A stretch of DNA of 64,000 nucleotides from contig NZ_JYMR01000038.1 of assembly GCF_000938255.1 (NCBI RefSeq), positions 1 to 64,000 of the forward strand. Reading direction: 5' to 3'. The notes beneath the pieces are model-generated. The model saw nothing but the letters and a program-made list of their open reading frames with translations. It was not told the origin of the DNA and ran no database searches. Below are positions 48,889 through 57,837 of this stretch, in pieces (positions within the stretch are counted from its first letter, which is position 1; the number at the start of each line of letters is the position of its first letter). Position numbers and translations under genes: made by a program. This DNA comes from Bradyrhizobium sp. LTSP849 (GTDB taxonomy: Bacteria > Pseudomonadota > Alphaproteobacteria > Rhizobiales > Xanthobacteraceae).

Positions 48889-50085
48889 ATGTCGAAGTCC
48901 CCGGCGTCCACCGCCCACTACCGCCCCGAAACCCGTCTGGTCCATTCCGGCACCCTGCGCTCGCAATTTGGCGAGACGTCGGAGGCGCTGTTCCTGACCC
49001 AGGGCTATGTCTACAACAGCGCCGAGGAGTGCGAGGCGCGGTTCAAGGGCGAGGACCCCGGCTTCATCTATTCGCGCTACTCCAACCCAACCATCGCGAT
49101 GTTCGAGCGCCGCATGATCGAGCTCGAAGGCGCCGAAGCCGCCCGCTCGGCCGCGACCGGCATGGCCGCGGTGACGACCGCGATCCTCGCGCCGCTGAAA
49201 GCCGGCGATCACGTGGTGGCGTCCCGTGCGCTGTTCGGCTCGTGCCTTTACGTCATTCAGGACCTGCTGCCGCGCTACGGCATCGAGACCACGCTGGTCG
49301 ACGGCTTCGATCTCGACCAGTGGCAGCGCGCGCTGAAGCCGAACACCAAGACATTCTTCCTGGAGAGCCCGACCAACCCGACGCTCGACGTGCTCGACAT
49401 TCCCGCGATTGCCGAGATCGCGCATAGCGGCGGCGCGCGGCTCGTCGTCGACAATGTGTTCGCGACGCCGATCTGGCAGAGCCCGCTCGCGCTCGGCGCC
49501 GATGTCGTCGTCTATTCCGCGACCAAGCACATCGACGGTCAGGGCCGCTGTCTCGGCGGCATCATCCTGTCGTCGGAAGCCTTCATTGCCGAGCACATCC
49601 ACAATTTCATGCGCCAGACCGGCCCGTCGATCTCGCCGTTCAACGCCTGGGTTTTGCTCAAGGGCCTGGAGACGCTCGGCGTGCGCGTGCGCGCGCAGAC
49701 CGAGACCGCGGCGCGCATCGCCGACGTGCTGGCGAGCCACCCAAAAGTTTCGCGGCTGATCTATCCCGGCCGCGCCGATCATCCGCAGGCAGCGCTCGTG
49801 AAGAAGCAGATGCGCGGCGGCTCGACGCTGGTCGGCTTCGAGGTCAAGGGCGGCAAGCAGGGCGCGTTCCGCGTGCTGAACGAGCTCAAGCTTGCGAAGA
49901 TCTCGAACAATCTCGGCGACGCCAAGAGCCTGGTGACGCATCCGGCAACGACGACGCATCAGCGCCTGAAGCCCGAGGATCGCGCAGCGCTCGGCATCAG
50001 CGAGGGCTTCATCCGCTTCTCGGCGGGGCTCGAGCATGCCGATGATCTGATCGAGGATCTGACTGCGGCGCTGGAGAAGGCGTAG
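48889..50085 (+). CDS. metZ: O-succinylhomoserine sulfhydrylase
   Basis: A 398-residue PLP enzyme of the Cys/Met metabolism family making homocysteine directly from O-succinylhomoserine and sulfide. The PLP lysine is K213 in VVYSATKHIDGQGRCLGG. SRYSNPTIAMFERRM and SAATGMAAVTTAIL lie upstream, and SLVTHPATTTHQRL near the end contacts the substrate. ATG with AGGAGG five bases upstream. It is controlled by the SAM-II riboswitch and terminator just before it, giving feedback by the pathway end product. Confidence 0.96.
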   Translation: MSKSPASTAHYRPETRLVHSGTLRSQFGETSEALFLTQGYVYNSAEECEARFKGEDPGFIYSRYSNPTIAMFERRMIELEGAEAARSAATGMAAVTTAILAPLKAGDHVVASRALFGSCLYVIQDLLPRYGIETTLVDGFDLDQWQRALKPNTKTFFLESPTNPTLDVLDIPAIAEIAHSGGARLVVDNVFATPIWQSPLALGADVVVYSATKHIDGQGRCLGGIILSSEAFIAEHIHNFMRQTGPSISPFNAWVLLKGLETLGVRVRAQTETAARIADVLASHPKVSRLIYPGRADHPQAALVKKQMRGGSTLVGFEVKGGKQGAFRVLNELKLAKISNNLGDAKSLVTHPATTTHQRLKPEDRAALGISEGFIRFSAGLEHADDLIEDLTAALEKA

Positions 50086-50101
50086 CCACGATATCGGAAT
50101 C

Positions 50102-50192
50102 GTAGGGTGGGCAAAGCGAAGCGTGCCCACCATTCACGATCTCGATGTCGATAGATGGTGGGCACGGCGCTCTGCGCCTTTGCCCACCCTAC
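50102..50192. repeat. Palindromic repeat, family II
   Basis: GTAGGGTGGGCAAAGCGAAG and GCGCCTTTGCCCACCCTACG are the outer arms, separated by GTGCCCACCA and TGGTGGGCAC inner arms. It lies between convergent metZ and the SGNH hydrolase gene. Confidence 0.9.
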
Positions 50193-50196
50193 GACA

Positions 50197-51192
50197 TCAC
50201 ATCGGCCGATAGGTCCGCACGTCCGCGGGGACGTTCACGCCGAGCTTGATCTGGCCGACCGAGCGGATGATGTCGTCGCCCAAAAGCTGGGCGAAGCAGG
50301 CATAGCCCCAATCGTTCATGTGCAGGCCGTCGGCGATGACGAAGCTCTCGACCGGGATCGCCTGCTTCTCGTGCCAGTCGCGCATCACCTCGAAGCGCGG
50401 GAAGATGCCGACGTGACGGAGCTCGGCGACCTTGCCGAGCAGCTTCACCATCTTGCTGGCGCTTTCGGCGCGCTGCGTCACCTGCGGCGAATATTGCGGA
50501 TCGACCAGCACGACGTCGGCGCCGCCGGCGGCCTGGATGCGCGAGATGCCGTCCTCGACCATCTTGGCGGTATCGCCGGGATCGAGGTTGCGCAGCACGG
50601 CATTGGTGCCGACCTGCCAGATCACGAGATCCGGATGCACGTCGATCACCTCGTTCTGGAGACGCTTCATCATCTCGGGCGCGTCCTCGCCGCCGACGCC
50701 GGCATTGATGACGGTGATGCTGGCGGTCGGATATTGCCGGCGCAGCTGCGCGGCGAGACGGTTCGGATAGTTGAAGTCAGGCGAGCTCGCGCCATAACCT
50801 GCGGTCGACGACGAGCCGAACGCGACGATCAAGACGGGCTGGCCGGCGACGAGCTTGTTCGCGACATGCGGCAGCGAGCCCATCGCTTTCGCGCCGCCCT
50901 TCGGCGACAGGCAAGGCACGCGGCTAAAAATGTCGCCCGCGGATTTCGCGACCTGCTTCACCTTGTCGATGGCGCGCGTCGTGAGGCCACGCTGCTCGGC
51001 GGGCGGATGGGTGGCCGCAACGGTGGTCTGGGACGGCGAGGATGCAGGAGCGGGATCAGCCGTCTGTGTGGGCGCGGGCGATGCCTGCGCGGTTTGTGCG
51101 TAAGCGGGTACCTGCGGCGTCAACATCAGCAGCGCCGCCGCTGCGAACGCAGCCAGCCATGCCGTCAGGCAAAAAGGGCGGAGAGAACTCAT
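50197..51192 (-). CDS. SGNH-fold hydrolase, exported
   Basis: A 331-residue protein with a signal segment (residues 8-32) and a Pro/Ala/Ser/Thr-rich linker (33-65), then an SGNH/GDSL hydrolase domain. Block I is VAFGSSSTAGYG with the serine, block II INAGVGGEDA, block III WQVGTNAVLR with asparagine, and block V ADGLHMNDWGY (DxxH). All catalytic residues are present. It is encoded downstream of OpgC and of a degenerate SGNH paralogue, suggesting esterase or acyltransferase work on periplasmic glucans. Confidence 0.88.
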   Translation of the reverse strand: MSSLRPFCLTAWLAAFAAAALLMLTPQVPAYAQTAQASPAPTQTADPAPASSPSQTTVAATHPPAEQRGLTTRAIDKVKQVAKSAGDIFSRVPCLSPKGGAKAMGSLPHVANKLVAGQPVLIVAFGSSSTAGYGASSPDFNYPNRLAAQLRRQYPTASITVINAGVGGEDAPEMMKRLQNEVIDVHPDLVIWQVGTNAVLRNLDPGDTAKMVEDGISRIQAAGGADVVLVDPQYSPQVTQRAESASKMVKLLGKVAELRHVGIFPRFEVMRDWHEKQAIPVESFVIADGLHMNDWGYACFAQLLGDDIIRSVGQIKLGVNVPADVRTYRPM

Positions 51193-51204
51193 TAACGCTA
51201 GACC

Positions 51205-51975
51205 TCAATTTTGCTGCTGGGCCGGGCCCAGATGGGCAGCGTCGATCACAAACTGTGCCAACGCGCGGCCAAGGCAATCATGGACCTGTTTCGCCAGTTC
51301 AGGGCCGCGGGACGGGCTGAACAGGTCGAACTGACCCTGATCATTCCATTGCCGCATGATCGCGAAACGGTCGAACAGCGGGACATCATGCTCCTGCGCC
51401 ACCACCCGCATATTGTCGAGATAGGGCGGCGCCGAGATCATGGTTTCGGTACGCGGGCTGTATTGCAAATTCATCAAGACGACGTCAGCCCCTGCATTTT
51501 GCAACGCAGCAACCCCATCGGTCACCGCGCCGCGAAAATCGTCGGGATCGATGGATCGGATAGCATCCACGGTCCCGGTCTGCCAGATGACCAAAGTAGG
51601 TGTTTTTGCTTCCATCAGCTTAACGAAGGTGGTGGCGGCCTCCTCCGCGGTTTTCTTGCTCTGTATTTCTACGGAGACGTGCACCGCCTCCGCAGGTGGC
51701 AGCTTTTCCTTCAAAATTGCCTGCATCCGCGCCGGATAGGAAGCCTCCTCCGAGGCTGGAATGGTCGTTGAACGGCTGCCGACGACCAGGATTTCAAGTG
51801 GTTTGCCGGCCTTGACGGCATCGGCGACCTTGTGGAGCTGGCTTTCGGTGGTGAGCAGATAGGACGGCAATTCGCAGGCTGCAGGAGCCGCAGGCGCAGC
51901 ATCGCCCGCGCGCGCCGGGGGCGCGGCGAGGTTACCGCACAGCAGGATCAGGCTCAGGAGAACCTTCGCCTTCAT
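51205..51975 (-). CDS. Degenerate SGNH-like exported protein
   Basis: A 256-residue protein with a signal peptide ending ARAGD (about residue 24). It matches the following SGNH hydrolase over VVIWQ-type strands (TLVIWQTGTVDAIRSIDPDD, GADVVLMNLQYSPRTE). The key residues are lost: block I reads VVGSRSTT with arginine where the serine should be, block III TGTV without asparagine, and the DxxH histidine is serine. It is probably a non-catalytic partner. Its start overlaps the opgC stop by one base (TGATG), so the three genes form one unit. Confidence 0.8.
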   Translation of the reverse strand: MKAKVLLSLILLCGNLAAPPARAGDAAPAAPAACELPSYLLTTESQLHKVADAVKAGKPLEILVVGSRSTTIPASEEASYPARMQAILKEKLPPAEAVHVSVEIQSKKTAEEAATTFVKLMEAKTPTLVIWQTGTVDAIRSIDPDDFRGAVTDGVAALQNAGADVVLMNLQYSPRTETMISAPPYLDNMRVVAQEHDVPLFDRFAIMRQWNDQGQFDLFSPSRGPELAKQVHDCLGRALAQFVIDAAHLGPAQQQN

Positions 51976-53246
51976 CAGCCCCCTCCCGCCATATCGGCGC
52001 TGCCGACGGCGTTTTTGGTTTTCGAACCGCTCTTGTCAGCCACCCGCTTATACCACGAAATCACCCAGGCTACGGCCCACATGATCAGGATTCCGGAGAG
52101 ACTAATCAGCGCATGCATGCCCGGGCCGCCCGAGACCTCAGCGAGGATGAAATGGCCGGCGAAGGCCAGGAAGACGCCGAGGCAGAAGATCTCGAGGGAA
52201 TGCTGGCCGCACAGGATCAGCGGCCGCAGCAAGGGCGATTTCAGGCCCGGCCAGTCCCGCGGCAGGAAGCGCACGGTGAGCGCGGCCAGCGCCAGGAAAT
52301 GCGTGAAGCGCAGCACGTCCAGGTCGGTCTTGTCGATCGGATACATCCATTGCTCGAGTAGCTTCGGCATGAGATGGCCGAGTTGCGGCACGTACCAGGT
52401 CAGCGTCACGTAGAACGCCGCGACCAGATAGGCGATCGATATCCACATCGTCACGGGCGACACCAGAATGCGCGACATGCGTCGCGCACCCCCGAGCGCG
52501 CACCATGCCCCAAACACGAAAAGCAATTGCCAGGCCAGAGGATTGAACGCCCAGAAGCCGTTCGGATAGGCGGACAGGTACAGATCGTATTCCCAGGTGA
52601 CGGCGTAGAGCAGGACCGAGAAGCCGAGCGTGACGTCCGGCTTCCACTTCATCGACCACAGGATCAAGGGCAGCGCCAGCATCAGCACGATGTAGAGCGG
52701 CAGCACGTCCATGTTGACGGGACGAAAGCGCAGCAGCAGCGCCTGCACGATGGTGACGTCTGGCTGCTTGAGGAAATCCATGATGCCCATCTCTTCGGTG
52801 TAGAGCGGGTTCTCGAAGCTGGTGGCGACGTAGGAGATCTCGGCGAGGAATATCGTGAACAGGAAGACGTGGGCGACATAGATCTGCCAGACCCGGCGCA
52901 GGATGCGCGCGGTGGCGATGACGACGCCGGACTCCAGCATCGCGCGGCCATAGACGAAGGCGGCGGTGTAGCCGGAGATGAAGATGAATATCTCGGTGGC
53001 GTCGCTGAAGCCGTAATTGCGGATCGTGAACCAGGTCAGGAGATTCGGCGGCAGATGGTCGATGAAGATCAGCCACAGCGCCAGGCCGCGGAACAGATCG
53101 AGCCGGAGCTCACGCTCGCCGATGACGGGCAGCGTGATGGCCGGCGCGGCCGTGCGCGGCCTTGCGTCCACGGGCTTGGCATCCACAGGCTTGGCACCCG
53201 CGGTTCCCGCGATCGTCGATCCCGTCACTTGATCGGCAATGGTCAT
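51975..53246 (-). CDS. opgC: OpgC-family membrane acyltransferase
   Basis: A 423-residue integral membrane protein of the OpgC family, which transfers succinyl or similar groups to osmoregulated periplasmic glucans. It has ten or so helices. The family start is RELRLDLFRGLALWLIFIDH with the conserved acidic/histidine pair, followed by GFSDATEIFIFISGYTAAFV. The N-terminal tail contains a KPVDAKPVDAR tandem. The ATG at 53246 removes 23 unsupported residues. Two exported SGNH proteins follow in the same operon. Confidence 0.9.
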   Translation of the reverse strand: MTIADQVTGSTIAGTAGAKPVDAKPVDARPRTAAPAITLPVIGERELRLDLFRGLALWLIFIDHLPPNLLTWFTIRNYGFSDATEIFIFISGYTAAFVYGRAMLESGVVIATARILRRVWQIYVAHVFLFTIFLAEISYVATSFENPLYTEEMGIMDFLKQPDVTIVQALLLRFRPVNMDVLPLYIVLMLALPLILWSMKWKPDVTLGFSVLLYAVTWEYDLYLSAYPNGFWAFNPLAWQLLFVFGAWCALGGARRMSRILVSPVTMWISIAYLVAAFYVTLTWYVPQLGHLMPKLLEQWMYPIDKTDLDVLRFTHFLALAALTVRFLPRDWPGLKSPLLRPLILCGQHSLEIFCLGVFLAFAGHFILAEVSGGPGMHALISLSGILIMWAVAWVISWYKRVADKSGSKTKNAVGSADMAGGG

Positions 53247-53442
53247 CGGGGCCCAAAAACCCTTCCGCAAATCGCGACGTTTGAGGAGTGTAGCGGTCCA
53301 GTCGCCGCCTCGCAAAGCGGCCGGATCACATCAGGGTGTATTTCCCTGGAGGTGTCCTTCCCTGTCAATTCTGGCGGGACGATGTCGCGAAAGCTGCCTG
53401 CGGCGTTTGGTTCCCGGCCGGGATTTCGTTATGATGGCAACC

Positions 53443-53835
53443 ATGTACCGCGCCGTGACCCGCCAGATCGAAGTGACCGTCGAGCCGAACTTTGTTCCGG
53501 AGCAGTCGTCGGCCGACCGCTCGCGCTATTTCTGGTCCTACACCATCGTCATCACCAATTCCGGCGACGAGACCGTGCAGCTCAAGACGCGGCACTGGAT
53601 CGTCACCGACGCCACCGGCCGGCAGCAGGAGACCAAGGGCGAAGGCGTGGTCGGCGAGCAGCCGACCTTGGCCCCCGGCGAGCGCTTCGAATATACCTCC
53701 GGCGTCCCGCTCTCGACCGCGTCGGGCTTCATGACCGGCCGCTACCAGATGGTCAGCGAAAGCGGCGAACGCTTCGAGATCGACGTGCCGACGTTCTCGC
53801 TAGACAGCCCGGATAATAAGAGGGTGTTGAACTAG
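53443..53835 (+). CDS. apaG: ApaG (DUF525) protein
   Basis: A 130-residue beta-sandwich protein of the ApaG family. It starts MYRAVTRQIEVTVEPNFVPE and has the core YFWSYTIVITNSGDETVQL, then GEGVVGEQPTLAPGERFEYT and GFMTGRYQMVSESGERFEID. ApaG is linked to cobalt/magnesium tolerance and diadenosine tetraphosphate metabolism in enterics, without a defined reaction. An ATG at 53431 would add four residues. The gene diverges from opgC. Confidence 0.93.
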   Translation: MYRAVTRQIEVTVEPNFVPEQSSADRSRYFWSYTIVITNSGDETVQLKTRHWIVTDATGRQQETKGEGVVGEQPTLAPGERFEYTSGVPLSTASGFMTGRYQMVSESGERFEIDVPTFSLDSPDNKRVLN

Positions 53836-53840
53836 CCTGG

Positions 53841-53944
53841 CTGTCATTCCCCGCGAAGGCGGGGAATCCAGTACGCCGCGGCCTATCAGCTCGATCACTG
53901 CCGTCTCGGAGGACTGGATCGCCCGATCAAGTCGGGCGATGACA
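53841..53944. repeat. Palindromic repeat, family III
   Basis: CTGTCATTCCCCGCGAAGGC and GATCAAGTCGGGCGATGACA are the arms, each a hairpin, with inner CCAGTA and TACTGGA-like words (GACTGGATC). It starts six bases after the apaG stop. Confidence 0.85.
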
Positions 53945-53984
53945 CCGAGTGCGTGGCGCGCAATGACGGAGGATGGATAGGCGT

Positions 53985-54992
53985 CTACGCATCCTCCACG
54001 CCCGCTTCTTGCGGTGTGAATCCGTACACCGAGCTACAGAATTCGCAGGTCACCACGACCTTGTCGTCCTTGACCATCGCGGCGCGGTCGTCGGGCGAGA
54101 AGCTCTGCAGCATGGCGGCAACGGCATCGCGCGAGCAGGAGCATTGCGCTTTCAACGATAGCGGATTGAACACGCGCACGCCGCGTTCGTGGAACAGGCG
54201 GTAGAGCAGCCGCTCGCCCGAGAGATCGGGATCGATCAGCTCGACGTCCTCGACGGTCTCGATCAGCGAGCGTGCCTCGACCCAGGCATCGTCCTCGGCG
54301 ACAGCGTGCACCTCGACGCCTTCCGGCGCATCGCCGGGATGCAGATCGGCCTGCCGCGCGCGCTCCGGCGCCTTCGGCAAGAACTGCATCAGCATGCCGC
54401 CGGCGCGCCAGCGATGCTTGCCGCCGTCGCTCGAGCGCCACTCCTCGCCGACCGCGAGGCGGACGCGCGTCGGGATCTGCTCGGAGCGCAGGAAATATTC
54501 GTGGGCGGCGTCTTCCAGGCTGCCACCGTCGAGCGCAACCAAGCCCTGATAGCGGCTCATGTCGGGACCCTGGTCGATGGTCATGGCGAGATGGCCGTGG
54601 CCGAGCAGCGTGCCGGAATCCTTGGCATCCCCGAGGCGCGACGCGTCGTAGCGGGCATAGGCGCGCAAGCGATCCGGCGCATTGTAGTCCACCACCAGGA
54701 ACGACACCGGGCCGTCGGTCTGGGCCTGGAGGATGAAGCGGCCCTCGAATTTCAGCGCCGAGCCGAGCAGCGTCGTCAGCACGATGGCCTCGCCGAGCAG
54801 CTTGCCGACCGGCGCGGGATAATCGTGCCGGGTCAGGATCTCGTCGAGCGCCGGGCCAAGCCGCACCAGCCGCCCGCGCACATCGAGCGCGTCGACCTCG
54901 TAAGGCAGCACGGCGTCATCGATCGGAATCGCCGATGGCGCGCGAACCGGGCCCTCGAGCCCGGTATTCATGTCAGGGGATTGGGAAACCAT
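53985..54992 (-). CDS. hslO: Hsp33 redox-regulated chaperone
   Basis: A 335-residue cytoplasmic chaperone activated by oxidation of a zinc centre. The four zinc cysteines are present as CSC (KAQCSCSRDAV) and CEFC (VVTCEFCSSVYGF) in the C-terminal domain. The N-terminal part has GEAIVLTTLLGSALKFEGRF. The N terminus could begin seven codons later at an internal ATG. It lies upstream of argF on the same strand but is separated by a family IV repeat. Confidence 0.94.
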   Translation of the reverse strand: MVSQSPDMNTGLEGPVRAPSAIPIDDAVLPYEVDALDVRGRLVRLGPALDEILTRHDYPAPVGKLLGEAIVLTTLLGSALKFEGRFILQAQTDGPVSFLVVDYNAPDRLRAYARYDASRLGDAKDSGTLLGHGHLAMTIDQGPDMSRYQGLVALDGGSLEDAAHEYFLRSEQIPTRVRLAVGEEWRSSDGGKHRWRAGGMLMQFLPKAPERARQADLHPGDAPEGVEVHAVAEDDAWVEARSLIETVEDVELIDPDLSGERLLYRLFHERGVRVFNPLSLKAQCSCSRDAVAAMLQSFSPDDRAAMVKDDKVVVTCEFCSSVYGFTPQEAGVEDA

Positions 54993-55091
54993 GGCGCATT
55001 ATCTGGGGTCGGAGGGTAAAAATGGAAGGGGGGTGCGGGGTGGGATGTTCCGGACGTAGTTTCGATTGCACAACGATACCGCAAATTCGGT

Positions 55092-55250
55092 GTCGTCCCG
55101 GCCTAGTGCGCAATTGCGCACGGGGCCGGGACCCATAGCCACAGGAAGCAGTTTGGCGAAGGCTGTTAGCCTCCACCAGCAAGCCACAAGAGAGATCACG
55201 CGGTATGGGTCCCGGCCCCCGTGCGCAATTGCGCACTAGGCCGGGACGAC
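55092..55250. repeat. Palindromic repeat, family IV with inserted 16-base palindrome
   Basis: GTGTCGTCCCGGCC at the left and GGCCGGGACGAC at the right are family IV arms. Each hairpin tip holds the perfect palindrome GTGCGCAATTGCGCAC (55106-55121 and 55221-55236) in place of the short GAAG tip of other copies. Confidence 0.9.
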
Positions 55251-55256
55251 AGAGAC

Positions 55257-56180
55257 CTACTTCACCGCGTCGAAGCACCAGGCCAAAATACCCTTCTGCG
55301 CGTGCAGGCGGTTTTCGGCCTCGTCGAACACGACCGATTGCGGGCCGTCGATCACCTCGTCGGTGACCTCCTCGCCGCGATGCGCGGGCAGGCAGTGCAT
55401 GAACAGTGCATCGGGCTTGGCGAGCGACATCAGTTTCGCATTGACCTGGTAGGGCTTGAGCACGTTGTGGCGGTGCTCGCCTTCCTTGTCGCCCATCGAC
55501 ACCCAGGTGTCGGTGACGACGCAATCGGCGCCGCTCACGGCCGCTTCCGCATCGGTGCCGAGCACGATCGGCGCGCCGGTGGCCTTGATCCAGTCGCGCA
55601 TCACTTTTTTCGGCGCGAGCTCCGGGGGCGTCGCGACATTGAGCTGGAATTTGAAGCGCTCGGCCGCATGGGCCCAGGACGCCAGAACGTTGTTGTCGTC
55701 GCCGGTCCAGGCCACGGTCTTGCCTTCGATCGAGCCGCGATGTTCCTCATAAGTCATGAGATCGGCCATCACCTGGCAGGGATGCGAGCGCCGCGTCAGG
55801 CCGTTGATGACGGGCACGGTGGCGTTCGCCGCGAGCTCGAGCAGCGCGTCGTGGTTGAGGATGCGGATCATGATAGCGTCGACATAGCGCGACAGCACGC
55901 GCGCGGTGTCGGCGATGGTCTCGCCGCGGCCGAGCTGCATCTCCGCGCCGGTGAGCATGATGGGCTCACCGCCGAGCTGGCGCATGGCGACGTCGAACGA
56001 CACCCGCGTCCGCGTCGACGGACGCTCGAAGATCATCGCCAGCGTCTTGCCTTCGAGCGGCTTGACCGGCTGATGCGCCTTCTGCTTCGCCTTCATGGCG
56101 GAAGAGGCGGCGAGCATGCTCTTGAGCTCCGACAACGGGAGCTCATCGATGTCGAGGAAGTGTTTTGGCGTCTTGCTCAT
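55257..56180 (-). CDS. argF: Ornithine carbamoyltransferase
   Basis: A 307-residue transferase making citrulline from ornithine and carbamoyl phosphate in arginine synthesis. The carbamoyl-phosphate motif is FERPSTRTRVSFDVA, and the ornithine-binding motifs are VTDTWVSMGD and HCLPAHRGEE. LTRRSHPCQVMADLMT carries the HPxQ motif in the HPCQ form. The start overlaps the argD stop by one base (TGATG). Confidence 0.97.
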   Translation of the reverse strand: MSKTPKHFLDIDELPLSELKSMLAASSAMKAKQKAHQPVKPLEGKTLAMIFERPSTRTRVSFDVAMRQLGGEPIMLTGAEMQLGRGETIADTARVLSRYVDAIMIRILNHDALLELAANATVPVINGLTRRSHPCQVMADLMTYEEHRGSIEGKTVAWTGDDNNVLASWAHAAERFKFQLNVATPPELAPKKVMRDWIKATGAPIVLGTDAEAAVSGADCVVTDTWVSMGDKEGEHRHNVLKPYQVNAKLMSLAKPDALFMHCLPAHRGEEVTDEVIDGPQSVVFDEAENRLHAQKGILAWCFDAVK

Positions 56181-57388
56181 CAGCCTGCCGCCCGCTTGCT
56201 CTGACTGGCCGAGATCGCGGCGCAGGCGCGTTCAAGCCGCGAAACGCCGTCCTCGATCTCCGCTTCGGTCACGATCAAGGGCGGCAGGAAGCGCACGACG
56301 TTGTCGCCGGCGCCGACGGTGAGCAGCTTTTCGTCGCGCAATGCCGCAACCAGATCGCCCGAGGGCACCACGGCCTTGATGCCGATCAGAAGCCCCTCGC
56401 CGCGCACTTCGCTGACGACATCGGGATAACGATCGATCACGGAGGCGAGCTTTTGCTTCAAGAGGAGCGACATCTTCTGCACGTGGTCGAAAAAGCCGGG
56501 CTTGAGCATGACGTCGAGCACCGCATTTGCCGCGGAGACTGCGAGCGGATTGCCGCCGAAGGTCGAACCGTGCGAGCCGGGCGTCATGCCGGAGGCCGCT
56601 TCCGCGGTCGCAAGGCAGGCACCGATCGGAAAACCGCCGCCGAGCGCCTTGGCCAGCGACATCACGTCCGGCGTGATGCCGAAACGGCGATGCGCAAACA
56701 GATCACCGGTGCGGCCCATGCCGGTCTGCACCTCGTCGAACGCCAGCAACAGGCCCTTCTCGTCACAGAGCTGGCGCAACGCGCGATAGAATGCCGGCGG
56801 CGCCGAGCGCACGCCACCCTCGCCCTGGAGCGGCTCGATCAGGATGCCGGCGGTCTGCGGGCCGATCGCCTTCTTCACGGCGTCGAGGTCGCCATGCGGG
56901 ACCTGGTCGAAACCGTCCATCGGCGGGCCGAACCCTTCGAGATATTTTGCCGAGCCGGTGGCCGCCAGCGTTGCGAGCGTGCGGCCATGGAAGGCGCCCT
57001 CGAAGGTGATGATGCGATAGCGCTCGGGATGGCCCTTGGCGGCGTGATGGTGGCGGACGAGCTTGATCACGCATTCCAGCGCCTCGGCGCCGGAATTGCA
57101 GAAGAACACGAAGTCCGCAAAGCTCTCGTTGCAGAGACGCGCGGCCAGCCGCTCGCCGTCCGGGCTCTGGAACAGGTTCGACATGTGCCAGAGCTTAGTG
57201 GCCTGCTCCTGCAACGCCTTGACCAGCGCGGGATGGGCATGGCCGAGCGCATTCACCGCCACGCCCGAGGTGAAATCGAGATAGCGATCGCCATTGGTCG
57301 CGATCAGCCAAGAGCCCTCGCCGCGCTCAAAACCGATGTCGGCCCTGGCGAAAACGGGGAGCAAATGCGGCGCGGCGCTGTTGGTCAT
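56180..57388 (-). CDS. argD: Acetylornithine aminotransferase
   Basis: A 402-residue class III PLP aminotransferase acting in arginine, and often lysine, synthesis. PLP contacts are readable in FCNSGAEALECVIKLVRHH and LLAFDEVQTGMGRTGDLFA, and the Schiff-base lysine in VMSLAKALGGGFPIGA. Length and order with argF are normal for alphaproteobacteria. Its promoter shares the gap upstream with gcrA. Confidence 0.96.
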   Translation of the reverse strand: MTNSAAPHLLPVFARADIGFERGEGSWLIATNGDRYLDFTSGVAVNALGHAHPALVKALQEQATKLWHMSNLFQSPDGERLAARLCNESFADFVFFCNSGAEALECVIKLVRHHHAAKGHPERYRIITFEGAFHGRTLATLAATGSAKYLEGFGPPMDGFDQVPHGDLDAVKKAIGPQTAGILIEPLQGEGGVRSAPPAFYRALRQLCDEKGLLLAFDEVQTGMGRTGDLFAHRRFGITPDVMSLAKALGGGFPIGACLATAEAASGMTPGSHGSTFGGNPLAVSAANAVLDVMLKPGFFDHVQKMSLLLKQKLASVIDRYPDVVSEVRGEGLLIGIKAVVPSGDLVAALRDEKLLTVGAGDNVVRFLPPLIVTEAEIEDGVSRLERACAAISASQSKRAAG

Positions 57389-57837
57389 GACGCTCTCTTG
57401 GATGTTTCAGACGGCCTGAACGCGCGTTGCGCAGCGCGTCATTTGGTCCGGAAAACGAAACGTGCCGCCTTTTAAGGGCGGCACGCGTGACTATCTTATG
57501 CCTGGCACCACGGGTGTCAATGCCGCCCGGAAAGCCTCGCGAAACGCTGAATCCGTAGTCTTGCGGTGCCGAATTTGCGGATTTTGGCCACGGAACATGT
57601 GGAAGCGAGTCGGCGGACTCTTGCGCGTGAGTCACGCCATATTGTAGCGTTTGGTTTGTCAGATACGACATCTCGTGCAGCGGTTCTGATCTCTAAGTCC
57701 TCTTGTACCGGCGTAAACGTTCGGGCGCGTCTTCGTGCCCGGCGAGCCTTAAGGGATTCTGACGGCACGGGTTTTTCGAGACTTAGCATTCGTTGTGCGC
57801 CCCAGGATGGCTGGCGCGCGGCGAAGGAAAGGGTGCA
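57389..57837. promoter_or_regulatory. argD-gcrA divergent control region with GANTC cluster
   Basis: No gene is visible in these 449 bases. A perfect hairpin, CGTGCCGCC/GGCGGCACG (57461-57485), lies near argD. Five GANTC sites (57549, 57607, 57616, 57629, 57755) lie on the gcrA side, three of them within 27 bases. GANTC is the target of the cell-cycle methylase CcrM, with which GcrA acts. Confidence 0.65.
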
